From the NCBI GenBank assembly GCA_020634155.1, contig JACKCI010000002.1:248001-312000 (forward strand): a stretch of 64,000 nt of DNA. Direction: 5' to 3'. A program made the translations under genes and the position numbers. The DNA is from Anaerolineales bacterium. GTDB taxonomy: Bacteria; Chloroflexota; Anaerolineae; Aggregatilineales; J027. Shown piece after piece: positions 36,167-45,300 of this stretch (positions are counted from its first letter, which is position 1; every line of letters begins with the position of its first letter). Under the pieces are notes generated by a model, which ran no database searches, was not told the DNA's origin, and saw only the letters and a list, made by a program, of their open reading frames with translations.

Positions 36167-36469
36167 CTAGAACGGTTTTGCATCGACCGCGAAACGAATG
36201 GCGGTGCGTTCCTGATCGTTAATCATAACATCCGTAAACACAGGGGTAATGCTAATATCCGTCTCCTCAGAGAGGTAGCTGCGGGCAATCGCTAATGCTT
36301 TGACTGCTTGATAAACAGCGCCAGCCCCAATCGCCTGCACTTCGACATGTGCGTGCTCCCGAATGACACCTGCAATAGCCCCTGCTACCGCAGTAGAACG
36401 CGAATTAGCCGCCACTTTAATAATGCTGGTTCCCGTCGATTCTTGTTGAGTGAGGTGTACATTCATCAT
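36167..36469 (-). CDS. spoVS: Stage V sporulation protein S homologue
   Basis: 100 residues (or 99 from the second ATG), matching SpoVS along its length: IIKVAANSRSTAVAGAIAGVIREHAHVEVQAIGAGAVYQAVKALAIARSYLS ... ITPVFTDV. A small Alba-like nucleic-acid-binding fold is accepted for this family. It occurs widely in non-sporulating Chloroflexota and Deinococci, so a sporulation role is not implied. It is divergent from dnaA and has its own terminator. Confidence 0.94.
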   Translation of the reverse strand: MMNVHLTQQESTGTSIIKVAANSRSTAVAGAIAGVIREHAHVEVQAIGAGAVYQAVKALAIARSYLSEETDISITPVFTDVMINDQERTAIRFAVDAKPF

Positions 36470-37127
36470 AAGATTGTTTCGCGGTGCTGATTAGCGTACC
36501 GCTCCTTCCTTTGGCTATGGTGTTATTGAGTTAAACATCCCGTTCATAACAGTATACAAGCGCCTTTCTCTACCATAAAGCGGTTTTAATGGTTTAATGA
36601 CGCTTGTCATGAGGTATATAGCCTAAAGTCACATTAGTGTATTCATGACTCTCGACTTATTGCATTAGGATGGGCCTTCCATGAGGTTATCGCTGATTCA
36701 GATAAATTTAACATTCGGGCCAAAATCACCAAAATCACCCCTATACCTAGGGGTTGGGGAGTGGTTCACCCCCAGATATGGTGCAGAACATACGGTCTAT
36801 TTGTACATGAAAAATTCAAAGCTTAAAAAGTTCGGACTCGGCGGAAAATCTGTTGTGAGTCTGCGGAGAGTTTGTTAAAATTATTTTCACTTAGTGGAGT
36901 AACGAAACCAAATTTTTAAGATCAAACAACCGAATATCCGCGTTATTATCACCGAGAGATGCTGGTTCCACCCAACAAGTTGAGATGTTGCCCACCACGG
37001 TGTTCGCTACTCCTTAGACGTTAATCCGTTTACCGACAATTCGATGACATGATTCTGACCTTGCCGCGTGCAAGGGTAGGGACTTATTGTCTGTTTGATT
37101 TCAGCAATCGCCGGAAAGAGCAAGGCT
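36470..37127. other. Long intergenic region between spoVS and dnaA
   Basis: No credible gene. It holds two adjacent hairpins (accccta-tacc-taggggt at 36737-36754; gggg..gtg-gtt-cac-cccc at 36756-36773), a gactc/gagtc pair near 36834-36860 and a possible minus-strand promoter for spoVS (TTATGG 36578-36573, TATACT 36556-36551). No DnaA-box cluster (TTATCCACA type) was seen, so an origin cannot be claimed. Confidence 0.5.
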
Positions 37128-38570
37128 ATGAAACCGAAAGATGCTTGGCTCGCTACACAAGGCCAACTAGAGCTACAGCTAAACCGAGCGACCTACGATA
37201 CGTGGATCCGCGACTGTCAGTTCGTCTCCTTTGAGGACGGTCTTTTTACATTCCAAGTGCGGAATGCCTATATTAAAGATTGGCTTGAGCAAAGGCTCCA
37301 ACGCTCAATTCGCCATACTCTGTCCTCAATTATGCGGCAAACCGTTGAGGTTTGTTTTGTCGTGGGAAGCTCGGCACCTGTATGGGACTGGGGCAATGCC
37401 TCCCTCCCCTTGTTGCCCGAAACTGAGACGCCTTCCTATTCATTAACTGATGAGCCAATCACCTCATCCTACTCACCCTATGAGTCTCATTCGGAGTCGT
37501 ATTCCTCTCCTGAATCGACATGGGAAGCTAATCTCAATCCCAGCTATAACTTTGAAAATTTTGTGGTGGGGCCAAGCAACCAAATGGCCCATGCTGCCGC
37601 TCAAGCGGTGAGCAATGACTCGCCCTATAACCCTTTGTTTGTATACGGGGACGTTGGGCTAGGCAAAACCCACTTATTGCATGCCATTGGCAATGCCGCT
37701 ACGAGGCAAGGTCAACGGGTGCTATATATTACCTCTGAAGAGTTCACGAACCACTTGGTGGAATCCATCCGCAATAAACAGATGGCGGAGTTCCGTGACC
37801 ATTACCGCACAGTGGATGTCTTATTGATTGATGATGTTCAATTTATCGCGGGCAAAGAAAGCACCCAAGAAGAATTTTTCCACACCTTTAACGCCCTTCA
37901 TGACCAAAAGAAACAAGTAGTCATTGCTGCTGATCGGCGTCCAAATGACATCAGCGGCCTAGAAAAGCGCCTGCTCTCGCGCCTTGAATGGGGCCTATTG
38001 GTTGAGATCCAACCCCCATCCATTGAAACACGATTGGCGATTGTACGCGATAAGGCCGAAATGCAAGGTCATTATCTACCCACCGATGTGGCCCGTCTTA
38101 TTGCCGAAACCACAACAGGCAATGTACGCAAACTAGAGGGTGCCCTAACCCAAGTGTTGGCTTATACTGCTTTGATGGGGGTTTCGCTGACACTTGAGAT
38201 TGCCAAGCGGGTCTTGACTGAGCAGCGCGGCAGCCGCCAAACCCGCCGTCGGGATAAGGTCGCCGAGCAACGCCAACTGACTGCCGAGCAGGTCTTAGAA
38301 GAAGCGGCCAAGGCCCTTCAGCTATCACTCAAAGACCTCACAGGCAAGCGCCGCACCCAAGATGTGGCTGATGCCCGCCATGTGATTGCTTATGTGGTGC
38401 GAGAGGAGACCCAAGCCTCATGGCCGGAGATTGGGCGGCTACTGGGTGGACGGAACCATAGCACCATCGTCTATAGCTATAACAAGATTGCGGAACAGGT
38501 CGCCAATGACCCCGAATTCCAGCGCAAGATGATAGCTCTGCGCCAGCGCATCCGGGAATCCGCCAGTTAA
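37128..38570 (+). CDS. dnaA: Chromosomal replication initiator DnaA
   Basis: 480 residues. Domain I (~1-85), a Ser/Pro/Thr-rich linker (~100-150), AAA+ domain with FVVGPSNQMAHAAAQAV, Walker A GDVGLGKTH, Walker B VDVLLIDDVQF, sensor ADRRPNDI, and the DNA-binding domain IV DVADARHVIAYVVREETQASWPEIGRLLGGRNHSTIVYS. ATG at 37128 is used; the TTG at 37095 would add 11 residues before the domain I start. Its stop overlaps that of the convergent tmk by four bases. dnaN, rpmH or gyrB are not adjacent. Confidence 0.96.
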   Translation: MKPKDAWLATQGQLELQLNRATYDTWIRDCQFVSFEDGLFTFQVRNAYIKDWLEQRLQRSIRHTLSSIMRQTVEVCFVVGSSAPVWDWGNASLPLLPETETPSYSLTDEPITSSYSPYESHSESYSSPESTWEANLNPSYNFENFVVGPSNQMAHAAAQAVSNDSPYNPLFVYGDVGLGKTHLLHAIGNAATRQGQRVLYITSEEFTNHLVESIRNKQMAEFRDHYRTVDVLLIDDVQFIAGKESTQEEFFHTFNALHDQKKQVVIAADRRPNDISGLEKRLLSRLEWGLLVEIQPPSIETRLAIVRDKAEMQGHYLPTDVARLIAETTTGNVRKLEGALTQVLAYTALMGVSLTLEIAKRVLTEQRGSRQTRRRDKVAEQRQLTAEQVLEEAAKALQLSLKDLTGKRRTQDVADARHVIAYVVREETQASWPEIGRLLGGRNHSTIVYSYNKIAEQVANDPEFQRKMIALRQRIRESAS

Positions 38571-39190
38571 GGGAGATAGGGGATAAGCGCTTGGTAGAGT
38601 CGTTGCTGGACTTCCTCGACACTGCCAAGCGCATCCACCACCAACCAGCGCTGTGGTTCAGCGGCAATCAATGCTTGATAGCCCCGATAGACCCGTTGAT
38701 GAAAATCGAGCGCCAATGCATCGAGGCGATTCCACTCTTCGCCTTTATCGGCTCCCGCTTGGCGACGCGCCAACCCTTGGGCGGGGTCAATATCTAGGTA
38801 GATGGTCAAATCCGGCTTTAAGCCCTCGGTGGCAAAGTCAACAATCTGATGCAGACGCTCTAAATCCAACCCGCGCCCATAGCCCTGATAAGCTAAGGTC
38901 GAGTCGGCATAGCGGTCAGATAGCACAATATCGCCCGCCGCTAGACGGGGCTTAATGACCTCGGCTACCAATTGAGCGCGTGAGGCCACATACAAAAGCA
39001 ACTCGGTATGGGGGTGCATGGCGGCATTTTTGAGGCTATGCAGCACATCACGAATTTGGTCACCGATGGGCGTCCCCCCCGGCTCCCTCACACAGGTGAG
39101 GCTATAACCGCGCTGCCGCAAAAATTCAACAAGATACTGATACTGAGTGGTCTTGCCGCTGCCATCCAAACCCTCAACGCTGATAAACAT
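38567..39190 (-). CDS. tmk: Thymidylate kinase
   Basis: 207 residues; phosphorylates dTMP to dTDP, next step after ThyX. P-loop EGLDGSGKTTQ, TMP-binding VREPGGTPIGDQIRDVL, DRYADSTLAYQG, and a LID with ARRQAGADKGEEW. ATG at 39190 lies two bases after the stop of the upstream anchored protein; the longer frame overlaps it. Confidence 0.96.
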   Translation of the reverse strand: MFISVEGLDGSGKTTQYQYLVEFLRQRGYSLTCVREPGGTPIGDQIRDVLHSLKNAAMHPHTELLLYVASRAQLVAEVIKPRLAAGDIVLSDRYADSTLAYQGYGRGLDLERLHQIVDFATEGLKPDLTIYLDIDPAQGLARRQAGADKGEEWNRLDALALDFHQRVYRGYQALIAAEPQRWLVVDALGSVEEVQQRLYQALIPYLP

Positions 39191-39192
39191 GC

Positions 39193-39681
39193 TTAACGTC
39201 CTAGCCAAGGGGCCGGATGTGGCACTGCTGTATACTCCACTATCACATAATCACTCCGCACATGGTTGTTGTACCAGATTGTAACTTCAGTGGTCGCTGT
39301 GCCAGTCTGGGGAGCCACCAAGCGCAGATGCAAACGCATGCGCTCATCCGCTGCTAGTATCGGGCGGCGTTGGCGTGCAAAGACATATTCCAGCCAAGGG
39401 GCGTGTTCTTCGGTGGTGCGATAGGCAGGTACCATCTCCACCACTTGTACATTATCTTCAACGCCAATGCTCACGATTTCTTGCTCATTGTCGCTGGTAT
39501 TTTCCAGTGTAATCCAGACATCGAAGGGCTGACCAGCTATGACTATTTGAGTGGCATCAACATCGAGTTGCATCACCCGCGCCTCGGCTCCCAGATAGGC
39601 TAAGGCTCCACCCCCAAGTACCGCCAGCAGCACCACTGCCGCTCCGATTTGCCAAAGTTTTTTACGCATCGATTCATCCAC
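39193..39681 (-). CDS. Membrane-anchored protein of unknown function
   Basis: 162 residues: a signal anchor (KKLWQIGAAVVLLAVLGGGALAYL, ~6-30) and one extracytoplasmic beta-rich domain (VDATQIVIAGQPFDVWITLENTSDNEQEI), CARDB/DUF11-like in feel but not assigned. Sits between the R3H ATPase and tmk on the same strand, following a perfect 24-base palindrome. Confidence 0.65.
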   Translation of the reverse strand: MDESMRKKLWQIGAAVVLLAVLGGGALAYLGAEARVMQLDVDATQIVIAGQPFDVWITLENTSDNEQEIVSIGVEDNVQVVEMVPAYRTTEEHAPWLEYVFARQRRPILAADERMRLHLRLVAPQTGTATTEVTIWYNNHVRSDYVIVEYTAVPHPAPWLGR

Positions 39682-39697
39682 ACTAGTTTAGGAAAGG

Positions 39698-39721
39698 CCG
39701 TCGGGTAGGCCTACCCGACGG
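39698..39721. repeat. 24-base perfect palindrome after the R3H ATPase gene
   Basis: Arms ccgtcgggtagg (39698-39709) and cctacccgacgg (39710-39721) meet with no spacer, directly after the minus-strand stop at 39722. On the minus strand it is followed by cctttcct, so it may be a weak terminator; being exact and loopless it could also bind a dimeric protein. Confidence 0.65.
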
Positions 39722-41380
39722 TTAATTCAATTCTTGACGTGAAATACGTACATACCGATTAGGCTCACTCCCATGACTATGGGAGGCGAGGTTTTCGGAG
39801 CGAATGAGTTCATGCTGACGACGGCGGATATGGGCCACTTGGGGCTTGAGGTCTACCGATTCTTCGCCTGCTCGAATCTTGCTCACTGCTTGACGGACAT
39901 CTTCCAAGGCCACCTCAAAGGGGTCACGTTCCTTGGAATCTTCCAAGTGGAAAATATCAATCAAGAAATTCTCAACTTGCCCTTCGGTGTTGGCTCGTAA
40001 AACGTGGATGGGGATGTTGCGTCGCTCGGCATCCACGATCAGTTTTGGCCGCCGCCGATAGTAGTTTTTGGTTGTGACCAGTACATCGGCGTTGGTCATG
40101 TTCTCAACGATTTCAACGGACACCTTGAGCATAGACGCTGATTCAGAGATGCGACCATGCGGCACACCATAGGCATAGACCTGTATCGTGCGACTGGTAC
40201 CATTCGCCGATGCTGATTCGGTGATTTCTTCTTTCTTACGCCGTGTCTTGCCATTGGGTGGCATCGGCTCTGCTTCTGTTACCACAAACTCATCATAGTC
40301 AATGGGCTGTTTAGTAGACCTTCCAGTTCCCCTTGAATGTTGGTTTTGTGGCCGTCGCATCATCGACTGTTCCAAGTCAGGCACCACTGTTTGTTTATGG
40401 ATTGAGCCATGCTCATCACGAGAGCGCAACTCAGCCGGACGAGGATAACCACGCAGGTTGGCATCAACTGCCGCTGCTATGTCATCGTGAATGACCATTT
40501 GGTCGCGGGTCTGAATCTCAATCAACACCTCAAAGGTCGGTGGTGAACGGCGCTCCAGCACCGTCTTTTGGGTACGCCGCCGCCGTGCCTCCTCATCGGA
40601 AAGGGTGACAGCCTGAATCCCGCCCACAAGGTCAGACAGGGTTGGATTCCGGAGTAGGTTTTCAAGGGTATTACCGTGTGCCGTGCCAATCAATTGGACA
40701 CCACGCTCGGCAATCGTGCGGGCCGCACGTGCTTCGAGTTCACGCCCAATTTCATCAATAACGATGACTTCGGGGTTGTGATTCTCAACTGCTTCAATCA
40801 TGACTTCATGTTGTAGAGCAGGTTGAGCCACCTGCATCCGACGTGCCAAGCCAATCGCCGGGTGGGGGATGTCACCATCACCACCAATTTCATTGGAGGT
40901 ATCGACAATCACCACCCGCTTACTGCGGTCAGCGAGGATACGCGCTGTCTCACGCAGCATAGTGGTTTTCCCGACTCCCGGTGCGCCCAAGATAAGCACA
41001 CTCTTGCCGGATGTAATCAGATCTTCGATGATGTCGATGGTGCCATAGACCGCCCGCCCAACGCGGCAGGTCAACCCCACAACATCACCCGCCCGATTGC
41101 GGATAGCGCTAATCCGGTGCAAAGTGCGCTCAATTCCCCCACGATTATCCGCATCAAAGCCGCCCAAGCGCGAGACTACATAATCGATTTCTTCGCGGGT
41201 GGTTTCACTATTGCTGATAAATGGGTTCGCGCCGAAGTAACGAGCGCTCGGCACACGCCCTAAATCCATGACAACTTCGACAAGCTGATCGAGATTCCCG
41301 ATATATTCCAGATTTTCGACCAAATAAGGTGGCAAAACGGCCATCAACTTGTCGATGTCATCGGTGATTCGATATTCCAT
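39722..41380 (-). CDS. SpoIIIAA-like AAA ATPase with R3H domain
   Basis: 552 residues. N-terminal ~1-100 region (LAVLPPYLVENLEYIGNL), then a SpoIIIAA/secretion-type ATPase: Walker A LGAPGVGKTTM, Walker B VIVIDEIGRELEARAARTIAERGVQ. After a linker (~330-400) follows a small nucleotide-binding-like region (DVLVTTKNYYRRRPKLI) and an R3H motif near the C-terminus (RRRQHELIRSENLASHSHG). Likely a single-strand nucleic-acid-binding ATPase of unknown role, as in Ycf45-type proteins. Shares a strand with the GNAT gene 16 bases upstream. Confidence 0.88.
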   Translation of the reverse strand: MEYRITDDIDKLMAVLPPYLVENLEYIGNLDQLVEVVMDLGRVPSARYFGANPFISNSETTREEIDYVVSRLGGFDADNRGGIERTLHRISAIRNRAGDVVGLTCRVGRAVYGTIDIIEDLITSGKSVLILGAPGVGKTTMLRETARILADRSKRVVIVDTSNEIGGDGDIPHPAIGLARRMQVAQPALQHEVMIEAVENHNPEVIVIDEIGRELEARAARTIAERGVQLIGTAHGNTLENLLRNPTLSDLVGGIQAVTLSDEEARRRRTQKTVLERRSPPTFEVLIEIQTRDQMVIHDDIAAAVDANLRGYPRPAELRSRDEHGSIHKQTVVPDLEQSMMRRPQNQHSRGTGRSTKQPIDYDEFVVTEAEPMPPNGKTRRKKEEITESASANGTSRTIQVYAYGVPHGRISESASMLKVSVEIVENMTNADVLVTTKNYYRRRPKLIVDAERRNIPIHVLRANTEGQVENFLIDIFHLEDSKERDPFEVALEDVRQAVSKIRAGEESVDLKPQVAHIRRRQHELIRSENLASHSHGSEPNRYVRISRQELN

Positions 41381-41396
41381 AAATTACCTCTTGCCG

Positions 41397-42365
41397 CTAT
41401 TCAAGCTGTCCGACCAATGAGCCTAGTAAGGTCTCAACGGCAACCGGCAGCCGTTCTGTCGATTTTTCAACACGAGCAACCGTGTATTTCACAAACAAGA
41501 GTTGTTGCTCATATAGGCTAAACCCCAACCGCTGCAAGGGTGAGCCGATCCATTCTTGATAGGAGCGGACACAGACATACAGAGGTAGGCGTTCTGCCTT
41601 TTGCCAGAGATGCAGGGCCTCGCCAAAAACCGCCTCGGTCTCATCAAAGACATCGGGATGAAGCAGTGGCTTGGCGACCAAGCCGCTTTTGCCCTCAATC
41701 ACTGGTAAATATCCCAACACCCGTCCTTCAATCAACGCCTCAACCACAAGGCTAGGTGTGCCCGTCCGTCCCGCATCATAGAACTGGGGCGGGTCGGCGT
41801 GTTGCACCAGACCGGGGACAAGGTTGGCATAGAGACTATTTAATTGGGCTAAATCACGCGCTATCACCGGACGCACCTTGACCCGACGGGGTGCAGGTGC
41901 CGGGGTGATTTTGGCGGGCAAGCGCTGAAAGACCATTTGCCGTGCATAGACTGAAAACCCTGATTTGCGGAGAATTTCAAAGACCGCAAAGGCGGATTCA
42001 GGGACTTCAGCGGTGAGCGTCATCGCGCCGCGTTTACCAGCGGTCGCAATCATGCCATTGACCAACTGCATCCAAGGCAGATAGGACAACGCCTCATCGG
42101 GGACAGGAGCCAATGAAGCCATATGGGCATGGGTCTCGCCTGCTCGGTGCCGGATTTGCCCAATATACCCTTGTTCATTATCGCGTAAGATGAGTGTCGG
42201 AAACCCCATATCAGCCAGCGGAACAACGGTCAGTAAAGCAGCCTCTAGTGGATTCATGCCCCGCGTAAGCGCAGTAACGGTATCCATAGAAAGCTGACAC
42301 GACGCCAACCGACGAACCAGCGCCAAATCCATTGGGGTAGGGGAAAAGGGGCGCACTTCTGTCAC
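41397..42365 (-). CDS. GNAT-like acetyltransferase, weakly conserved
   Basis: 322 residues. Two GNAT-like halves are likely (APVPDEALSYLPWMQLVNGMIATAGKRGAMTLTAEVPE; RVLGYLPVIEGKSGLVAKPLLHPDV; LQRLGFSLYEQQLLF), but no clear R-x-x-G-x-G/A loop is seen, so activity is uncertain. The start used is a GTG at 42365; an ATG at 42332 is an alternative. It precedes the R3H ATPase gene. Confidence 0.6.
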   Translation of the reverse strand: MTEVRPFSPTPMDLALVRRLASCQLSMDTVTALTRGMNPLEAALLTVVPLADMGFPTLILRDNEQGYIGQIRHRAGETHAHMASLAPVPDEALSYLPWMQLVNGMIATAGKRGAMTLTAEVPESAFAVFEILRKSGFSVYARQMVFQRLPAKITPAPAPRRVKVRPVIARDLAQLNSLYANLVPGLVQHADPPQFYDAGRTGTPSLVVEALIEGRVLGYLPVIEGKSGLVAKPLLHPDVFDETEAVFGEALHLWQKAERLPLYVCVRSYQEWIGSPLQRLGFSLYEQQLLFVKYTVARVEKSTERLPVAVETLLGSLVGQLE

Positions 42366-42773
42366 GTATGATCTGTTTTCTTAACCCTTCCTTGACTTTG
42401 CTTAAGCGCACCATCAGGCCTCATTGTATCACCGAATATCCTCCGTTGACAACTCAAAATTGCGGCTTGCTGTTGAATGATTTCTAAAGCTAAGGCATAA
42501 TGAGACTAGCTATTTGTAAGTTCGTGTGACTGTAGGTTGTATTAAGCGTAACGCGACCATAACATTTGACGACTAACCGCCCGCAGATGGGCGTCTGAAA
42601 CTGTGAGCGACAGAGTTGGATGTAGGTGAGAGGTGACCGTCTGAAATTAGAATTTTCAGCTTAATTGTATAGAGCCGATTTTTTGACAGCAGTTTCCTCT
42701 CCTGACAATTGACAGGTGCGTTGTGCTTTTGGCTTTGCAACCAAAGTCCTTAGTATGATTTTGGTTACCCAGA
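42366..42773 (+). other. Intergenic region with structured leader before recX
   Basis: No credible gene. A plus-strand promoter TTGAAT (42473-42478), 17-base spacer, CATAAT (42496-42501) would start a transcript near 42508. The following ~170 bases contain gccc-gcagat-gggc (about 42579-42592), ctgt-gagcg-acag (42601-42613), a repeated CGTCTGAAA (42592 and 42639) and ctgaaa...tttcag (42641-42659). This could be a cis-regulatory RNA of recX or a separate small RNA; it matches no riboswitch I recognise. Confidence 0.5.
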
Positions 42774-43391
42774 GTGAAAATAACGGCACTTGAGGCTCAA
42801 AAACATAACAAAGACCGCCTCAATGTCTATCTTGATGGCGAATTTGCCTTTGGGTTAGACATCAACACCGCCGCCCGCCTACGGATTGGGCAAATCCTCT
42901 CGGAAGCTGAAATCGCCGAACTACAAAAGACTGACGGGGTTGCTCGCGCCTTTGAACGGGCTGTGCGTTTTTTAGCCGCCCGTCCCCGTAGCGTGTATGA
43001 GGTTCGTCGCAAATTACAGGAAAAGCAAACCCCACCTTCAACCATCGACACTGTACTCGAACGGTTGACTGCTTTGGGGTATGTTGATGATCTGGCCTTT
43101 GCTCGAACATGGGTGGAGAACCGTCAAACGTTTCGCCCCCGTAGCACGGCTGCCTTACGAGCAGAATTAAAAGCCAAAGGTGTAGAAGAGGCCATTATCC
43201 GCCAAGTATTACATGAGGTCGATAATAGCGAGTCCGCGCTCCAATTGGCCCGCCAGCAGGTTGGCCGTTGGCGTGGAGAGGATTCCTATACACTGCGTCA
43301 GAAACTTAGCAGCTATCTTATCCGCCGTGGCTATGATTACGATACAGTACGCGCCGCGACGGACATCGTGATCGAGGAATTGGAGGAGTAA
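42774..43391 (+). CDS. recX: Regulatory protein RecX
   Basis: 205 residues, three-helix-repeat RecX family: RAFERAVRFLAARPRSVYEVRRKLQEKQ, ALGYVDDLAFARTWVENRQTFRPRSTAALRAELKAKGV, and a third repeat LRQKLSSYLIRRGYDYDTVRAATD. Modulates RecA filaments. GTG start at 42774. Followed after five bases by rny in the same transcript. recA is not in the window. Confidence 0.93.
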   Translation: MKITALEAQKHNKDRLNVYLDGEFAFGLDINTAARLRIGQILSEAEIAELQKTDGVARAFERAVRFLAARPRSVYEVRRKLQEKQTPPSTIDTVLERLTALGYVDDLAFARTWVENRQTFRPRSTAALRAELKAKGVEEAIIRQVLHEVDNSESALQLARQQVGRWRGEDSYTLRQKLSSYLIRRGYDYDTVRAATDIVIEELEE

Positions 43392-43396
43392 TCATC

Positions 43397-44926
43397 ATGG
43401 AGCTAGCAGCAGCATTCGGTGGTTTACTTGCTGGGCTAGTTGTCGGTGTTGCGGCTTTACTGGTTTATCAAAGTCAAAAAGCCGGTAATCAGATTCAACA
43501 AGCCCAAGAAGAAAGCAAGCGCATCCTTAGCGATACCCAAGCTGAAGCCAAGCAAATGGTCCTTGAAGCGAAAAATGAAAGCCTAAAGGTGCAGGAGGAA
43601 GGCGAGAAAAATCTACAAAAGCGACGCAATGAACTCGAAAATGAGGAGGAACGGCTCGTCAAACGACGCACCGACCTCGACCGTCGTTTAGACCGCCTCG
43701 AACAGCGCGAAAAAGACATTAATAAGCGCCAGAGCTTGCTGGATAAACGCAAGAATGAACAAGATAAGCAATGGGACGAGCGCAAAATCGAACTTGAACG
43801 CATCGCCCAGATGACCCGTGATGAAGCCCGTGAGGAGCTACTCACTGCGGTCGAAGAAGAGACCCGCCAAGACATGGTACGGCGTATTCGTGAAATCGAA
43901 ACCGAAGCCAAACTCGAAGCTGATCGCCGCGCCCGCGACATCATCGCTTTGGCTATCCAACGCTTGGCCTCAGAGCATGTCAATGAGATCGCTGTTTCGG
44001 TTGTTCCGTTGCCATCCGATGATATGAAAGGCCGTATTATTGGACGGGCGGGCCGTAATATCCGTACCTTTGAACAAGCCACCGGAGTCGATGTCATTGT
44101 GGATGACACCCCCGAAGCCGTCACGATCTCCAGTTTTGACCCCGTGCGGCGTGAGATTGCCCGCCGTGCGCTCCAGAAGCTGGTGCTAGATGGTCGTATC
44201 CACCCCGCCCGCATCGAAAAGCTAGTTGAAGATACCCGCAAAGAGGTTGACCGTATCATCATCGAAGAAGGTGAACGGGCAGCCTATGAAGCGGGGGTTG
44301 CGGGCTTACATCTTGAAATCATCAAGGCCCTTGGCAAGCTCAAATTCCGTAGCAGCTACGGTCAAAATATGCACGCCCATGCCATTGAGACAGCCCATCT
44401 TGCAGGTATGATTGCCTCTGAGTTGGGTGCTGATGTGGACATTGCACGGGCTGGCGGGTTGCTGCATGACATCGGTAAGGCACTTGACCATGAAATTGAA
44501 GGGCCGCACGCCATTATTGGAGCCGAGTTCTGCTCGCGCTTCGGTATCAATGGCAAGGTCAAGAACTGCATTGAGAGCCATCATCATGAGATGACTCAAG
44601 AGTGCGTTGAAGCTTTGATTGTCGAGGCGGCTGACGCTATCTCGGGGGCACGTCCGGGTGCTCGTCGTGAAAGTCTGGATGCCTATATCCGTCGTGTGCG
44701 GATGCTGGAGGAACTTGCTAACTCCTTTGAAGGGGTTGAGCAATCCTTTGCCCTCCAAGCTGGACGTGAAGTTCGGATTATGGTGCGTCCTGATGAAATC
44801 GACGACATGACAGCCGTGCGTTTGGCCCGTGACATCTCCCGCAAGATTGAGGAGAATATGCAATACCCCGGTCAGATCAAAGTGACCTTGATTCGTGAAA
44901 CACGGGCAGTAGATTACGCCCGCTAA
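43397..44926 (+). CDS. rny: Ribonuclease Y
   Basis: 509-residue membrane-tethered endoribonuclease that starts mRNA decay. N-terminal transmembrane anchor (~8-25), long coiled coil (~30-165, Lys/Glu/Arg rich), KH domain (MKGRIIGRAGRNIRTFEQATGVDVIVDDTP), then HD domain with HAIETAHLAGMIASELG and LLHDIGKALDHE. ATG at 43397. Likely ends before the tRNA-Ser promoter. Confidence 0.96.
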   Translation: MELAAAFGGLLAGLVVGVAALLVYQSQKAGNQIQQAQEESKRILSDTQAEAKQMVLEAKNESLKVQEEGEKNLQKRRNELENEEERLVKRRTDLDRRLDRLEQREKDINKRQSLLDKRKNEQDKQWDERKIELERIAQMTRDEAREELLTAVEEETRQDMVRRIREIETEAKLEADRRARDIIALAIQRLASEHVNEIAVSVVPLPSDDMKGRIIGRAGRNIRTFEQATGVDVIVDDTPEAVTISSFDPVRREIARRALQKLVLDGRIHPARIEKLVEDTRKEVDRIIIEEGERAAYEAGVAGLHLEIIKALGKLKFRSSYGQNMHAHAIETAHLAGMIASELGADVDIARAGGLLHDIGKALDHEIEGPHAIIGAEFCSRFGINGKVKNCIESHHHEMTQECVEALIVEAADAISGARPGARRESLDAYIRRVRMLEELANSFEGVEQSFALQAGREVRIMVRPDEIDDMTAVRLARDISRKIEENMQYPGQIKVTLIRETRAVDYAR

Positions 44927-44967
44927 TTTGTAAGGGGCTTGGCTTGGCCTTGCCCCTGTTCTGCCTG

Positions 44968-44996
44968 TTGACACGCCTCTCTTGCCCTGCTATACT
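44968..44996 (+). promoter_or_regulatory. Promoter of the tRNA-Ser pair
   Basis: TTGACA (44968-44973), 17-base spacer, TATACT (44991-44996), placing the start a few bases before the first tRNA. Confidence 0.85.
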
Positions 44997-45006
44997 TCCG
45001 ATGCTC

Positions 45007-45097
<91 letters not shown>

Positions 45098-45113
45098 TTT
45101 ACAATTCCATATT

Positions 45114-45203
45114 GGGGAGATGCCAGAGTGGACGATTGGGGCCGCCTGCTAAGCGGTTAACCGGCTAAAAACCGGTTCGCAGGTTCGAATCCTGTTCTCC
45201 CCG
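45114..45203 (+). tRNA. tRNA-Ser (GCU)
   Basis: Acceptor GGGGAGA pairs with TCTCCCC (discriminator G); anticodon loop ctgctaa (anticodon GCT); long variable arm (ccggctaaaaaccgg); T-arm with GGTTCGAATCC. It follows the UGA tRNA-Ser by 19 bases and is probably co-transcribed. Confidence 0.95.
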
Positions 45204-45210
45204 CACTAGG

Positions 45211-45245
45211 CGCTGTTAAAGATTTTTAACAGCGTTTTTATTTTT
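45211..45245 (+). terminator. Terminator of the tRNA-Ser pair
   Basis: cgctgttaaa (45211-45220) pairs with tttaacagcg (45225-45234) around gatt, then a long T-rich run. Confidence 0.9.
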
Positions 45246-45300
45246 TTACCAGAATTTTGCATAAAAAACATAAGCTTGTGCCATAGTATACTTGACGGGT

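Noticed and set aside
36681..36878. 65-codon open frame upstream of dnaA
   Set aside because: No ribosome site, no recognisable family, and it runs across two hairpins; treated as noncoding.
43495..44262. 255-codon Ser/Arg-rich open frame antisense to rny
   Set aside because: Arises from the coiled-coil region's biased codons; no family, no ribosome site.
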